64,000 nt of DNA, taken from Isochrysis galbana (Eukaryota > Haptophyta > Isochrysidales > Isochrysidaceae). The stretch lies in contig CM030935.1 in assembly GCA_018136815.1 (NCBI GenBank), positions 4,760,999-4,824,998 of the forward strand, in the 5' to 3' direction. The notes under the pieces are model-generated. The model was not told the DNA's origin and did no database searches. It saw only the letters and a program-made list of their open reading frames with translations. The number at the start of each line of letters is the position of its first letter. Within the stretch, counting starts at the first letter, position 1. The position numbers and the translations under genes are program-made. Below, one piece after another: positions 11,501-21,300 of the stretch.

Positions 11501-12659
11501 AAGCGACAGCGGCTACGAGAGCACGGGCTCTGGCTCGTTGATGAGGATAGCTACTTCAACGGGAAGTGCGTGCGGATCCCCCGGCACTCGCCTCATTGCG
11601 GAATGCCCTGGGCACGCACGCGTGCGCCCACCAACGTGCCCCCTCTCCTCTGCCCTGCTAGGTACGTCACTGTTGCCCCCTCAGCTGCCACACTACCATT
11701 GAAGACCATGGACATGAATATTGACTCGCGAGACGCCGTCGCTTACCATCTTGCCGAAGCGAAGCACCGCAATCAGGTGGGCCGCCTTGTAAATCCAAGG
11801 TTGGCGACGGCCTCACGCGACCAGCTTCACTCGAAATCCCAGCCCGCTCTGCCGCTCTGCCGCTCTGCCGCTGTCCACCCTCAACCGATTCCACCCCCCA
11901 GGTCATTCGCGCCCTGCTGGGCATCGGTAAAGCCCTAGGGCGAGACGTCATTCTCCCTCGGATGCTTTGCTATTGCGATTTCATGTGGAAAGAAATGAAG
12001 AGTTGTCGCGTGGGAGGTATGCAAGCTTTGCATCGGCGTCGCTCATGCCCCCAGCGCCCCCCCCCTTCCGACCCTGCGCTCGCATACCCCGGCTCCCATT
12101 CTTCCTAGCCCTCTGCACGCCCGGGATCACGATCGTGGTGCTTCGGCCGACCCTAGGTGCTGAGACGATGCGCCTGCCCTTTGACTGCCCGATGGATCAT
12201 GTGCTCAACACACCCTCCTTCTTTGGAGATTTCAAAGACGGGGTGGAGGGTCCGAATCGCTTGGGTGTTGGGGTCCGCGAGCCGTCATTTCTGTCGAATC
12301 CTCGCGTCCCAGCGGCGACGATCAACTCGACCGCCAAAGTCTCGCTCGCCGGCCATAAGTCGATGACGGATTCGCAGCTGCGCACATTTCTCAAGCCCTA
12401 TGCGGAGTCAGGTATCCTCGAGCTCGACGGGGTCATAGGCATATTTTGTGGGTTTGATGATCCGACGGAGAACAAGCGTTTCGTGGATTTGACGGGCGAG
12501 ATGCTGACCTACCACCGGACACCGTTTTGTACTATGGAAGGGTCCGATAACGCCCCGCTTTTCTCGCAATGCTGCTCACCGCGCAAACCCGGCGACAAGT
12601 TCTTCCCTTGCATCCAGGGGTTCGATCCGCCAGAGCCCCTGCCCGCATGCGTGGCGTGA
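8510..12659 (+). CDS. GT77/XEG113-like nucleotide-sugar glycosyltransferase, 13 exons
   Basis: I assemble exons 8510-9197, 9283-9388, 9466-9541, 9661-9915, 10062-10148, 10253-10363, 10477-10616, 10714-10891, 11017-11184, 11441-11565, 11662-11776, 11902-12016 and 12157-12659. Every junction is GT-AG and in phase, giving 888 aa. The first ~20 residues are a hydrophobic signal anchor, so a type II Golgi protein is likely. The core matches the Nucleotid_trans family (PF03407): LNW...LLIGALDEAM, the DxD box CDADAVF near residue 459, FNTGLVYLRS and RDQAAFNML. After it come YQFAEGHSF...YGKRQRLREHGLW and a C-terminal LPRMLCYCD...PFDCPMDHV block, as in plant XEG113/RRA arabinosyltransferases. The donor sugar and acceptor are unknown. 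Exons 2-3 are the least certain. Confidence 0.88.
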
Positions 12660-13012
12660 CGACCAGGCTCACTGCGCCGGGTTTAGGCCGCATCGCCACC
12701 ACGCCGCACTGAACTCGTTCCTGGATCGTGGCACACTTACGTACTGCCAGTACGCTCGGGGGAACCGGAAGGAGTCACCCGCGCGAGCTCACGCAGTTTT
12801 GCCGCGCTTTGGTCGCTTGCTTACCCTTGGTGGCACCGCTGAACAAAGGATCGGGGATTGCTGCCGCGCATGTTCTTGTGCATGGAGTGTCCGTGACATG
12901 TGTGTACGCCGCACGCCGTCGCTCTCATCCCTACGTTGCTGCGTTCCGTGTGTATGGTGTGTGATGATGATGCGATGGCTTACGTGCGATGGGCCACATT
13001 TTGCACTCCTAC
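12660..13012. other. 3' flank of the glycosyltransferase
   Basis: No gene or element recognised. It presumably holds the 3' UTR and polyadenylation site, which I cannot place. Confidence 0.5.
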
Positions 13013-13074
13013 TAGGGCGGTCAAACAGGGGTTGTTTAACTCCTAGTAAGGGTTGGGCTGCAATTTTTGACCGT
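13013..13074 (+). repeat. GCGGTCAAA mini-element, copy 1
   Basis: TAGGGCGGTCAAACAGGGG at the left and TTTTTGACCGT at the right form CGGTCAAA/TTTGACCG inverted ends 62 bp apart. The right flank (GGCGCGATG-CCCAA) is also shared with copy 2, so the repeat unit may extend about 30 bp further. It lies 354 bp after the glycosyltransferase stop. Confidence 0.7.
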
Positions 13075-13082
13075 GGCGCGAT

Positions 13083-13501
13083 GGCCCAAATAAAAAGCCT
13101 TCCAGGAGAGAGGCTCGCCTGAGGTCGAGGCACCTCTCACTCCCCGGGTATACCCCTTGCGAAAGCAAAAACACCGCGCGAGCGAAGGACAACCCGCCAG
13201 CGCCGAGACACCCACGACACAACAAGAATGAAACGGGTCACCCAGAGGCACAGGAGGAAGATGAAGGTGAGAACAGACCACTAGGGACCGGTGCGCCTGA
13301 CGAATTGGGATGGCCCATAGGGCCTGAGGGCAATGAGGAGGGTGGCAAGCCGGCGGCAGGCGCGGCGGAGGAGATGCTTTCGGAGACGCTGACGGGCTGA
13401 AGCCTGTCAGCGGAGGAAGGAGTGCAGGCGGGCATGGGCGAGTGGGCGAGGGCGAGGACGGCGGCGAGAACGACATCGAGCGAGTGGCGAGGGCGAGTGA
13501 G
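13083..13501. other. intergenic, no gene recognised
   Basis: GC-rich sequence with short frames on both strands and no family motif. Confidence 0.45.
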
Positions 13502-14005
13502 AAAAAAAAATCTTCTTAAAAATCCCCGCTACATACGCGGCATGAGGCAGTGTGCTTGTGTACCTCCCTGCTACCCGCCTTTACCCCTATCAACCCCCTC
13601 CCCCTTCCCCAGTTCCCTCTTTGTCGGAGAAGCTGGTTCCGGGGAGGCCGCGCGCGCTGCTTCGGCCAGGAGTTGGAGAGAAGGGGGTGGGAGACCGTGG
13701 CTCCTCCTTCGCTCTAACGTCGGCTTGCATTTCCCTTCCTTAAACTCATACCTCGGAAGATCCTTTCATGATATCCATTGAAGTTCCTACTAAAGAGTTT
13801 TAGCGACCCTAGTTGATGTTCCGTATATCCGGACCTCTCGCCGCCTGCAAGAGGTCCTCCGATGTTTCTAGGTTAAAATCTTTGTCCACCGTATAAAGAG
13901 GGCGTATCATCTTCCGAATATGTTTGTTGCTTGGGGCATGTAGCCCCATGTTCTCCCGTTGTTTTTTAAGCCTTTGAAAGAAACCGACCTTCGCCGTTAC
14001 TAATA

Positions 14006-14641
14006 AAAAAAAATCTTCTTAAAAATTCCCGCTACGTACACGGCGTGAGGCAGCTTGCTAGTGTACCTCCCTACTACCCAACCTTAACCCCTAAACAACC
14101 CCCTTCCCCTTCCCCAGTTCCCTCTCTGGCGGAGAAGCTGGTTCCAGGGATCATAGATGGGGTAACAGCTTATCAGCTCTCAAGGCTATGAAGCTATCAC
14201 TAATATCAGCACTAATATCAGCTCTCATGAGAGTTGTCCCAACCAACAACAAAACTCCCCTGTGCGCGCGCACGCGTGTGTTGATTTACGCTCTTCACAC
14301 TCCACACACAAACTCTCTCTCTCTCCTCTAGCGTAGATTGGTACTACTAGTTGGATGAACCTATCGCATCTTATTAGAGATTGAGGATAGATAGAGCGTA
14401 GCAGCCAAGAAGCCGACCGACGGAGGCTACTACGTATGTATGTATGCAGTATCGATGTTGATGGAGGATGGACGGGGGGGGGGAGGCGACAATTCTAATA
14501 GTAAAAGGAGTCACAGTAGTAGATCAGCCCCTTTAAGATTAGTCTAGCAACCGACAACTAATATCAGTGATTTGGCAGTTTGGAGCTATTACTCTTACTG
14601 AGAGCTCATAACAGTACTCTTACCCCATCTATGCCAGGGAT
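14006..14641 (-). mobile_element. short LINE 3' fragment inserted in LINE-C
   Basis: Only ~145 bp of LINE 3' UTR is present (14006-14151), from the terminal A tract to GGTTCCAGGGAT, flanked by the exact 18-bp duplication ccttcgccgttactaata. This is a severely 5'-truncated retroinsertion. The hAT-type MITE at 14152-14633 landed at its truncated end, so the present length is 636 bp. Confidence 0.8.
14152..14633. mobile_element. hAT-type MITE, 482 bp, 8-bp TSD ccagggat
   Basis: Terminal inverted repeat CATAGATGGGGTAA at the left is matched by its reverse complement at 14620-14633. The 8-bp duplication ccagggat flanks it at 14144-14151 and 14634-14641. Eight-base duplications and subterminal CAGCT/ATATCAGC motifs match the complete hAT element at 17891. 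There is no transposase, so it is non-autonomous. Confidence 0.88.
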
Positions 14642-15235
14642 CCTTCGCCGTTACTAATAGGTGGTATCTCGCCAATATCGCTCTTAAGATGGTCCTAACG
14701 GATCTACCGTCCGCGTTGCCATACTGGATGTTGTAAAAGTCCGTTAGAATATATCTCCACGCCAGGATGCCTAGGTACCCCGAGGAGGGGTGAGGCCTAT
14801 CTACTTGGTAGCAGAAGAGGCGTTGGGCCACTACTTCAGAGCGCCCGGTTTAAGATCAATCCCTAGAAGTCCCTCTGTCCCTCTATGAATTCAAAAATGG
14901 GCTCAGTCGCGATGCATAAAGCTAGATGGGTGGAGCTTTCGCTTTCGGGGGCTATGCCGCAAAAACGGCATGTCGGATCATCCGCGAATCGATTCGCCGT
15001 GGCTATCCTCCTATGTAGGACGTGCTTGAAGTGCATATACGAGTCCCTTGGGGTTAGAAAGTTGTATTTATATAGCTGCGATATCTGCTTCCATTTTCCG
15101 GAGAGAACCGGTAATCTCTTTTCCCATCACAGTGTGGCTTTCTGTCGCTTCGTTTTCCTCATCGCCAGGAACGCTTTAGTCAGCGTCTTAACATTTATAT
15201 CTTCTAGCGTTTTGTGCGTGCCTTTAAAGGTATAA

Positions 15236-15741
15236 AAAATAAATCTTCTTAAAAATTCCCGCTACATACACGGCGTGAGGCAGCTTGCTAGTGTACCTCC
15301 CTACTACCCAACCTTAACCCCTAACAACTAACAACCCCCTTCCCCTTCCCCAGTTCCCTCTTTAGCGGAGAAGCTGGTTCCAGGGAGGCCGCGCGCGCTG
15401 CTTCGGCCGGGAGTTGGAGAGAAGGGGGCGGGAGAATGTGGCTCGTCTCTTGATCGAGTTTCGACTCGGATTTTCTCGTTTGTATAACGCGAGATCTTTA
15501 TTGGTTTCCGGTGTGGTTCCTTTTAAGAGATTTGGCTACCCTAGGTGATGTTCCTTATGTCCAGGCCTCTCGCCGCCTGCAAGAGGTCCTCTGATGCTCC
15601 TAGGTTGAAATCCTTGTCTATAGTGTACAGAGGGCTTATCATTTTCCGAATATGTTTGTTACTCGGGGCGTGTAGCCCCATGTTCTCGCGTTGTTTTTTT
15701 ACCTTTGAAAGAACCCGACCTTTGCCGTTACTAATAAGTGC
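15236..15741 (-). mobile_element. LINE 3'-end fragment, third tandem copy
   Basis: It begins with the AATCTTCTT junction and conserved 3' UTR and continues through ORF2 C-terminal sequence (reverse complement of the CGAATATGTTTGTTACTCGG region) to CCGTTACTAATA near 15739. That is the same point of the LINE used as target by the inner insertion at 14006. No clear target duplication found. Confidence 0.7.
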
Positions 15742-16024
15742 GATCGGCTCCGCAAGAGAGCGAGCGTGATGCCATCTCGATTCAGCGCCCGGCGGGCCCC
15801 GACGAGGGTCGGTGGTTGGTGGACCCCCCTTTTTTGCCACTGTGCGTCGGCTCCATTCGATTGATGTCCCATAATTGACGGAACGACACCTAAGAGGGGG
15901 AGGCAAGCAGAGACAAGGGACCATCGGTGATAACGAGTAGTATCGTAGCAATACCCAGCTGGCAATACCTGTATCTGTTGTTAGAGTTAGTACTTGTGAT
16001 GGGTTTTCTTTTTAGATTTTAGAG

Positions 16025-16115
16025 CGCAAGCTGTTGTTAGTACTGATGTAAGTACTGATGCGAGTGTAAGCTCCACACGGATTGTAAGCTTTCGCACTTT
16101 CGCACTGACGGCCCA
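16025..16115. repeat. degraded hAT MITE end
   Basis: AGCTGTTGTTAGTACTGATG...GTAAGTACTGATG...TGTAAGCT...ACTGACGGCCCA closely follows the right-hand ~90 bp of the MITE at 24882-25322. The terminal CCCAACTAGG is not preserved. It lies ~340 bp upstream of the GST start codon. Confidence 0.55.
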
Positions 16116-16450
16116 TCCGGGCATCCGGGCGGGCTGCGGGACCCCTCCTCGTCCCTCTCGTGGCTCGTAAGAAGTTTCCTAGTAGCTGTCTTTCGCGGAC
16201 ACCTTCAAGAAGAATTGAGACGAGTGATGACTGATGATTGATGATGATCCTCGTTCTTTCTCCCACTGTCCGTCACCGATCACCGAGCCGTGCTGTCCAT
16301 GTCCTCCCTTTCCCTTTCATCTACTACTAGTAATTCTTGTGGCGGTCTGCCTGCTGCCTGCCGTCCTTTCCCACCAAGTCACGGAGTGGGAAGTGTCGAG
16401 GAAACCGCCGCCAGATCCCCAGCGGTGTCATCCATCGGTCGATCCCCCAG

Positions 16451-17275
16451 ATGTTGGGCGACTCGACGATCGCGCAGCGTTCGGCGCGGACGGGCGCACG
16501 ATTCCGTTTCTACTCGGCTTGGTTCTGCCCGTTCGCACACCGCGCATGGCTCGCGCTGGAGGCGAAGCAGCTCGACTACCAGTGGATCGAGTGCGAGCTC
16601 TACGACGGTGGCGCGGCCACCAAGAAAGCTCTTTCACTAGAGGAGAAGGCGAGGCGCAACGCCGCCTTCGTCGAATGCTGTCCCCGCGGACTCGTTCCTG
16701 GCATCGAGCACGACGGCATCCGCCTGTACGAATCGATCCCACTGGTTGAGTACTTGGAAGAGGCATTCCCTGATGCAGGGTGCCGGCTCATGCCTGATGC
16801 TGCAGTAGACCGTGCGCGTGTGCGCATCTGGATGGGTTACGCATCGGAGAAGGTTGTGCCGTGCTACTATCGGATGTTGATGAGTCCAGATGAGGAAGGC
16901 CGGCAAAAGGCCAAAGATGACCTTCTCGAGGGACTGCGCTACCTGTCTCAGAATGCGCTCACTTCTGTCACTGGGCCGTTTCTCATGGGAGACAATTTCG
17001 GCGCATTTGAGTGCATGCTGTTCCCGCACTGGCTCAGATTCGGCTCGGTTCTCCGCCATTACCGCAGCTTCGAAGTTCCGCGCGGCGACAAGTCGCTTGC
17101 CCGCATCATAGCATGGGGTGACGCATGCTCATCTCATCCTGTTGCGGCAGCCACCATTGTCGACCATCAACGCATCATTGATAGCAACACCGGCTATGCC
17201 GACAACACAGCAACCTCCACAGCTGCAGTGAATGCACGCGCTACCTCCGGCATCGAAACCCCAATTGCCAAATGA
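16451..17275 (+). CDS. omega-like glutathione S-transferase
   Basis: A single open frame; the first in-frame ATG before the fold is at 16451, giving 274 aa. The N-terminal thioredoxin-like half has FYSAWFCPFAHRAWL with Cys26 in a CPF motif, as in omega-class enzymes that form mixed disulfides with glutathione, then PGIEHDG and the SNAIL-type YESIPLVEYLEE. The helical C-terminal domain (YYRMLMSPDEEG...FLMGDNFGAFECMLFPHW) follows. The last ~40 residues are Thr/Ala-rich and probably disordered. The likely role is cytosolic thiol transfer or dehydroascorbate reduction. The frame stays open upstream to 16337 and the ATG follows CCCCAG, so an additional 5' exon is possible. Confidence 0.88.
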   Translation: MLGDSTIAQRSARTGARFRFYSAWFCPFAHRAWLALEAKQLDYQWIECELYDGGAATKKALSLEEKARRNAAFVECCPRGLVPGIEHDGIRLYESIPLVEYLEEAFPDAGCRLMPDAAVDRARVRIWMGYASEKVVPCYYRMLMSPDEEGRQKAKDDLLEGLRYLSQNALTSVTGPFLMGDNFGAFECMLFPHWLRFGSVLRHYRSFEVPRGDKSLARIIAWGDACSSHPVAAATIVDHQRIIDSNTGYADNTATSTAAVNARATSGIETPIAK

Positions 17276-17690
17276 TCAGTGCTCGGAGCGGTAAGCGGTG
17301 AGGATCGCAGTAGTTGAGACAACCTTTGTAACGGAGAGCATCGACGACATGAGCCTAACGATGGCTTGTAGTGCACTCCAGCTAGGCCCACGGCTGCTGT
17401 ACCCATAATACCATAGGGGCAATGTTTACTAGTTACACACATCACACCGTGTGTTCATCAGGGAATTCGATGAAAAGTCTTTAAAAATTTACCCCTAGGG
17501 CCCTAGAATGAGCCCATACATACACGAGGCCACATGCACGAGCTGGACAGCTAATAAATTCACATACTCGAGATCTTCCCTGTTTTGTAGGCGGACGTTC
17601 AGCATACGTGCGTCTGGTGAGGTTTGGCTTAGGTGAGCCAGCGCTTCAAAAGAATTCTTGCTTTTGGAAGATGAAGATTCCGATTCCGGA
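17276..17690. other. 3' flank of the GST
   Basis: No gene recognised. Moderately AT-rich. Confidence 0.5.
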
Positions 17691-17745
17691 AGGGCGGTCA
17701 AGCAGAAATAGGGATTTTTTACTAGGGGTGCAAAAAAATAAACAA
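17691..17745 (+). repeat. GCGGTCAAA mini-element, copy 4 (decayed)
   Basis: AGGGCGGTCAAGCAG at the left and CTAGGGGTGCAAAAAA at the right resemble copies 1 and 2, but the right-hand TTTGACCG end is lost. It lies 416 bp after the GST stop in the same orientation. Confidence 0.4.
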
Positions 17746-17890
17746 AAACATCTCACCGTTGAGGAAATTTGAGGAATTTTTTTGGTAGAAAGTTCCCAAT
17801 ACACCCAACTAGCACATATCCGGGCCCCATTGGGACTTTCGTATTCCATACGATGACAGACTTTTTACTTATAACTTGTGGGTTATTTTT

Positions 17891-20366
17891 CATAGTTGTT
17901 GCGTCAGCTTGCGAGCTCGCAAGGATTTGGAGCTTACACTGATATCAGTACCTTGTATCAGCTCGCAAGCGGCAAAAACAAAACTGACCTCCTAAAAACA
18001 AAACTACCACATCACCCTCACTCACCCTCGCCCTCACTATCATCTATCATCATCAACATCAACGTCATCCGGAATCATTTCCAACTCCCATGGTAGCACC
18101 TTACTCTCCCACTCCTCAAGCCTTGATTCCAAAAGAATGTTTGTATGACATCGAACAAGCCGATCGACCGTCTTTTGACCGAGTCGATTGCGTTTCTTTG
18201 AGTGGATCCACCCCTCGACGGACCATGCGTGTTCGCAGCCGGATGCCGAACAGTTCATTGCAAGCAAACGCATTGCGGCCCAACTGAGATGTGGAAACGG
18301 TTGTAAGTAAATCTTCGCCCATTTAAAGGAAGCCATCTTCTTTGCATATGGAGAGAAGGCGTATTCGTCGGTAAGATCATGTGAGCCACAAGCCAAGCTC
18401 ACCTCAAATTCGGTTAGATCACCAATGAGCTCCGGGTACGAATGCTCAACGGTAGCCATCTGGCGTAATACATCGCGCACTTCTTTCTTCTCGTCACTAG
18501 ACAAGTCGCGCTTGCAAAACTCAGGCTCGAAGCGATATGCGGCAGTCATCACCGAGACATGGAAGTACTCCCATCGAGCCATGAAAAGAGCATGGATCTT
18601 GCGACGGACCCTCTCCGACAAACCTGGAATCGGCTCACGGTAAAACGCATCCAATTGCAGCATGTAGCCGTAGACTTTGCCCAAAGCAGCCCCCTCTTTG
18701 CCATCAGTCACGCGCAATAATCGAAGGGCGGGCTCTAAGACGGTTATACACAATGAAACATCGCGGGCTATCGTTTCATCGCGGATGATGCGCTTCACTT
18801 CAATGCCTTTCTCTCGAGTTTCCCTAGGCTGCTTCGATAGCCATGCCATATAGACGTCGTCAATCATGAGCCGCTCTAAGATGCTTTGCACATTGTTGAA
18901 GCGCATAATCATCAAGATCTTTGATGCAAATCGAGTTTCACAATAGCGCACCAGCTCCATTCCACCCTTGGGCCTCTTCTCAGGTGGTAGTTCTGCAGCT
19001 AGTTGTCGGTAACGCGCCAACGCTTTCTGATGGTACACAATGAATTTGACCACCTCCCAAACGCGATCGATAGCCCTGCAAAAAAGGTCCTCTCCCCAAT
19101 CAAATTCGCGGTCGACGCTCTTCATCCTTATGGTGGGTTTGTCCGAGCAAACATTCTTCATAAAATTGTCAAGGGAGTGAGTTGGACAAATGAAGGTAAA
19201 AACATGCGGGACCTCCTCTCGGATAATCGGGAACGCGGCAGTACACGCTCCGTCCATACACACACCAACAACAAGACCTGGCTCAAATGAATTGATTTGC
19301 TTCAAGACAAAGCGCGCGATGAACTCAGCATTCTTTGTCTCGCCCGACGTGTCGATCGCTTCGAGGAAGTAGGAGCCGGTTGGCAAGCTGGCCAATGCGT
19401 TCACTATCGGCCGGTTTTGCACGCTGGTCCATCCGTCCGATATCACAACCAGCCCCGTGAGATGTGCCAGCCCCATCACCTTGCCCTTGATTTTCGCGTC
19501 GAGCGTCGCATCGAAGGCCGGCAGCACGGCGGTGGTCATCTTGTACCTATGGGGCAAATGAGGGCCATTTGCTGAGTACATTTGCCTGCCACATTTTGCC
19601 GTCAAAGAGATAGCGTTGCGGAAGTCAGGATCGTCGAACATCGACAACGGCAGCGCCTTCTTGATGATGACCTTCAGCCAAGCCTCCGAGACCTGGGAGG
19701 GGGTGATCATGCCAAAGTGTTTGGCTGCCGCCACCGCGCGTCGCTCCTCCTTGGCTGCCACCTTCACCGCTTCCGCACTCTCTGCGTTTTGCTCTGCGGT
19801 GCGGCGTTTGCGCAGCTCCGCTAGCACCTCCGCGTGCCGCTCCTGCCACTCCGCTGCCGGCTTGCACACACGGATGGTCCGCGGCGCGATCGATGCATCC
19901 AAATGGCACCGGATTTGGCTCGGCCCACCCGTGAAGTGCAAGCCACAAAAGAGGCATTGCTTCTTCTTCACCGATTGTGACCGGCCCGCAGCCTCATTCA
20001 CTGTCGACCACTCCAGCTTGGTCCCCTCCAGCCTTGCAATGGGCCCTCGGCCCCACGCACTCACGCGCCGGGCTACCCCATCTGAAGCGGCAGCCGCCAC
20101 CTCCACCTCACCATCGCTCTCCACAACCTCATCCATGCCACTAGAGGCCAGCCTAGCAAAGCGAGAGAGAGAGAGGAGCCAGCGGCCTCGCTCGCTCGCT
20201 CGCGAGGGTACGTCGGCAGCCTGCGGCCGTACTAGACAGTACTACTACTACAGTAAAAGCTCTTTAATTCTATCGTTTGCAGCTGAGAGCTGATATCAGT
20301 GATCTGCCCCAATTGAGCTGTTACTGATATCAGAAAGCTGATATCAGTACTGATACAACAACTTAG
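17891..20366 (-). mobile_element. complete hAT transposon, 8-bp TSD ttattttt
   Basis: The ends are CATAGTTGTTGCGTCAG at the left and the inverted CTAAGTTGTTGTATCAG at the right, flanked by ttattttt at 17883-17890 and 20367-20374. Subterminal repeats of the GCTGATATCAGTACTGAT type occur at both ends (17937-17970 and 20290-20360) and probably bind the transposase. The transposase frame is uninterrupted, so this 2,476-bp element may be autonomous and could mobilise the MITEs at 14152 and 24882, which have related subterminal repeats. Confidence 0.92.
18040..20136 (-). CDS. hAT transposase, full length
   Basis: 698 aa with no internal stop. An N-terminal BED-like zinc finger (CLFCGLHF...IRCHLD, about residues 62-80) precedes a Lys/Arg-rich helix. 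A DUF659-type catalytic region follows, with VISDGWTSVQNRP and GVCMDGA holding candidate catalytic Asp residues. The C-terminal dimerisation block has CSASGCEHAWSVEGWIHSKK with the third acidic residue, then RNRLGQKTVDRLV. It cuts and joins DNA at the element's inverted repeats. The 150-bp left end and 230-bp right end outside the CDS hold the subterminal repeats. Activity is inferred from the open frame only. Confidence 0.93.
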   Translation of the reverse strand: MDEVVESDGEVEVAAAASDGVARRVSAWGRGPIARLEGTKLEWSTVNEAAGRSQSVKKKQCLFCGLHFTGGPSQIRCHLDASIAPRTIRVCKPAAEWQERHAEVLAELRKRRTAEQNAESAEAVKVAAKEERRAVAAAKHFGMITPSQVSEAWLKVIIKKALPLSMFDDPDFRNAISLTAKCGRQMYSANGPHLPHRYKMTTAVLPAFDATLDAKIKGKVMGLAHLTGLVVISDGWTSVQNRPIVNALASLPTGSYFLEAIDTSGETKNAEFIARFVLKQINSFEPGLVVGVCMDGACTAAFPIIREEVPHVFTFICPTHSLDNFMKNVCSDKPTIRMKSVDREFDWGEDLFCRAIDRVWEVVKFIVYHQKALARYRQLAAELPPEKRPKGGMELVRYCETRFASKILMIMRFNNVQSILERLMIDDVYMAWLSKQPRETREKGIEVKRIIRDETIARDVSLCITVLEPALRLLRVTDGKEGAALGKVYGYMLQLDAFYREPIPGLSERVRRKIHALFMARWEYFHVSVMTAAYRFEPEFCKRDLSSDEKKEVRDVLRQMATVEHSYPELIGDLTEFEVSLACGSHDLTDEYAFSPYAKKMASFKWAKIYLQPFPHLSWAAMRLLAMNCSASGCEHAWSVEGWIHSKKRNRLGQKTVDRLVRCHTNILLESRLEEWESKVLPWELEMIPDDVDVDDDR

Positions 20367-20399
20367 TTATTTTTAAGCCTCAAGGTCTCGTCGATTGGT

Positions 20400-20860
20400 A
20401 TTCCTGCCTTCCACCGCGCAACCATCTGGGTCAGGATTCCGCTAGCTCTCCGAGATCATTCGGACTGCGCGATGCTGGTCGACCGCCTACCAAATCGCGA
20501 GGCTCTCGATTCGTCCCCTCTCGTAATGCCCACGGTGGTCAACGGAAGATCACCGCATCGCGGTGACGATCGTCCACACCGGGGTCAATGCGCTGACCCT
20601 GCCGTCTCTGCATCCGATAGCTTCGCTCCAGGTGCGTTTCAAGTTGCACCGGGGCTGGACTCCGACTGGAAGCGAGGGGGATGGTGACCCTGTCACCGCG
20701 CTGAGCGAGGAGCAACGAGCTCTACTCGACTCAGCCACCATCGATCCGGACCGGCTTCTTTCCGACGATCAACGAGAAGAAGTACGCCAACTCTTGGCCC
20801 GGCGCATCAAAGCTTTCGCGTTGCACCCGGCGGGGAGGAGGGCCAAACCGCCGCGCTAAC
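20400..20860 (+). pseudogene. Ty3/gypsy pol fragment (protease-RT linker)
   Basis: Translated pieces in more than one frame match the copy at 41590-42000: MLVDRLPNREALDSSPLV against ILVDRLPPRDGLDSPPMV, then LSEEQRALLDSATIDPDRLL and LLARRIKAFALHP. The fragment ends before the RT core and carries frameshifts. No LTRs seen. Confidence 0.65.
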
Positions 20861-21300
20861 CGCCGGTGCCGCTCGCGACGGAGTGGCTCAGAGCCCTCCG
20901 GTAACGCTCGACTCGAGATAGTGAAGAGCTGGGTGGCATAAGGGGGGAAGGGTGCTTGCGCTTGCCGCGGCAGGGTGTCCTGTCTTGAGTGAGCGCTAGT
21001 CCCGTTCCTTTGCCGCGCCGCGACCCATAAAACTTTGTTAAAAATATAGGATGTAGGCTTGGGCTTGGAGCTTGGATCTTGGAGGCCGGGTAGACGTTGC
21101 TCTCTAACTCCCACGTGTGCCCCTCAGGCCCGTAGCCGCTCCAACGGATCGCGATGTGGTTGGACCCGCCGCGCCGCCCGAAAGTCGCGTCCTCTCAACA
21201 GTCTCCCAACGACAGCGACTCAACGAAATCCTCGCGTTGAGTTGCTGTTGAGTCGCCTTTCGGACCTCTGAAGAACAAGAAAACCCTCGACTGTTGGGAC
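20861..21300. other. intergenic, no gene recognised
   Basis: No motif recognised in the short frames of this stretch. Confidence 0.4.

Larger units (their letters stand above)
13502..15235 (-). mobile_element. LINE-C: 5'-truncated LINE 3' half, interrupted
   Basis: The minus-strand 3' end (A tract plus AATCTTCTT on the + strand) is at 13502. Behind it are the conserved 3' UTR and ORF2 C-terminal coding sequence (LGILAWRYILTDFYNIQYGN around 14700). At 14006-14641 the element is split by another LINE fragment; the 18-bp repeat ccttcgccgttactaata at 13988-14005 and 14642-14659 marks the insertion. The remainder runs to about 15235, where a further LINE 3' end begins. Many stops make it inactive. 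Confidence 0.8.
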
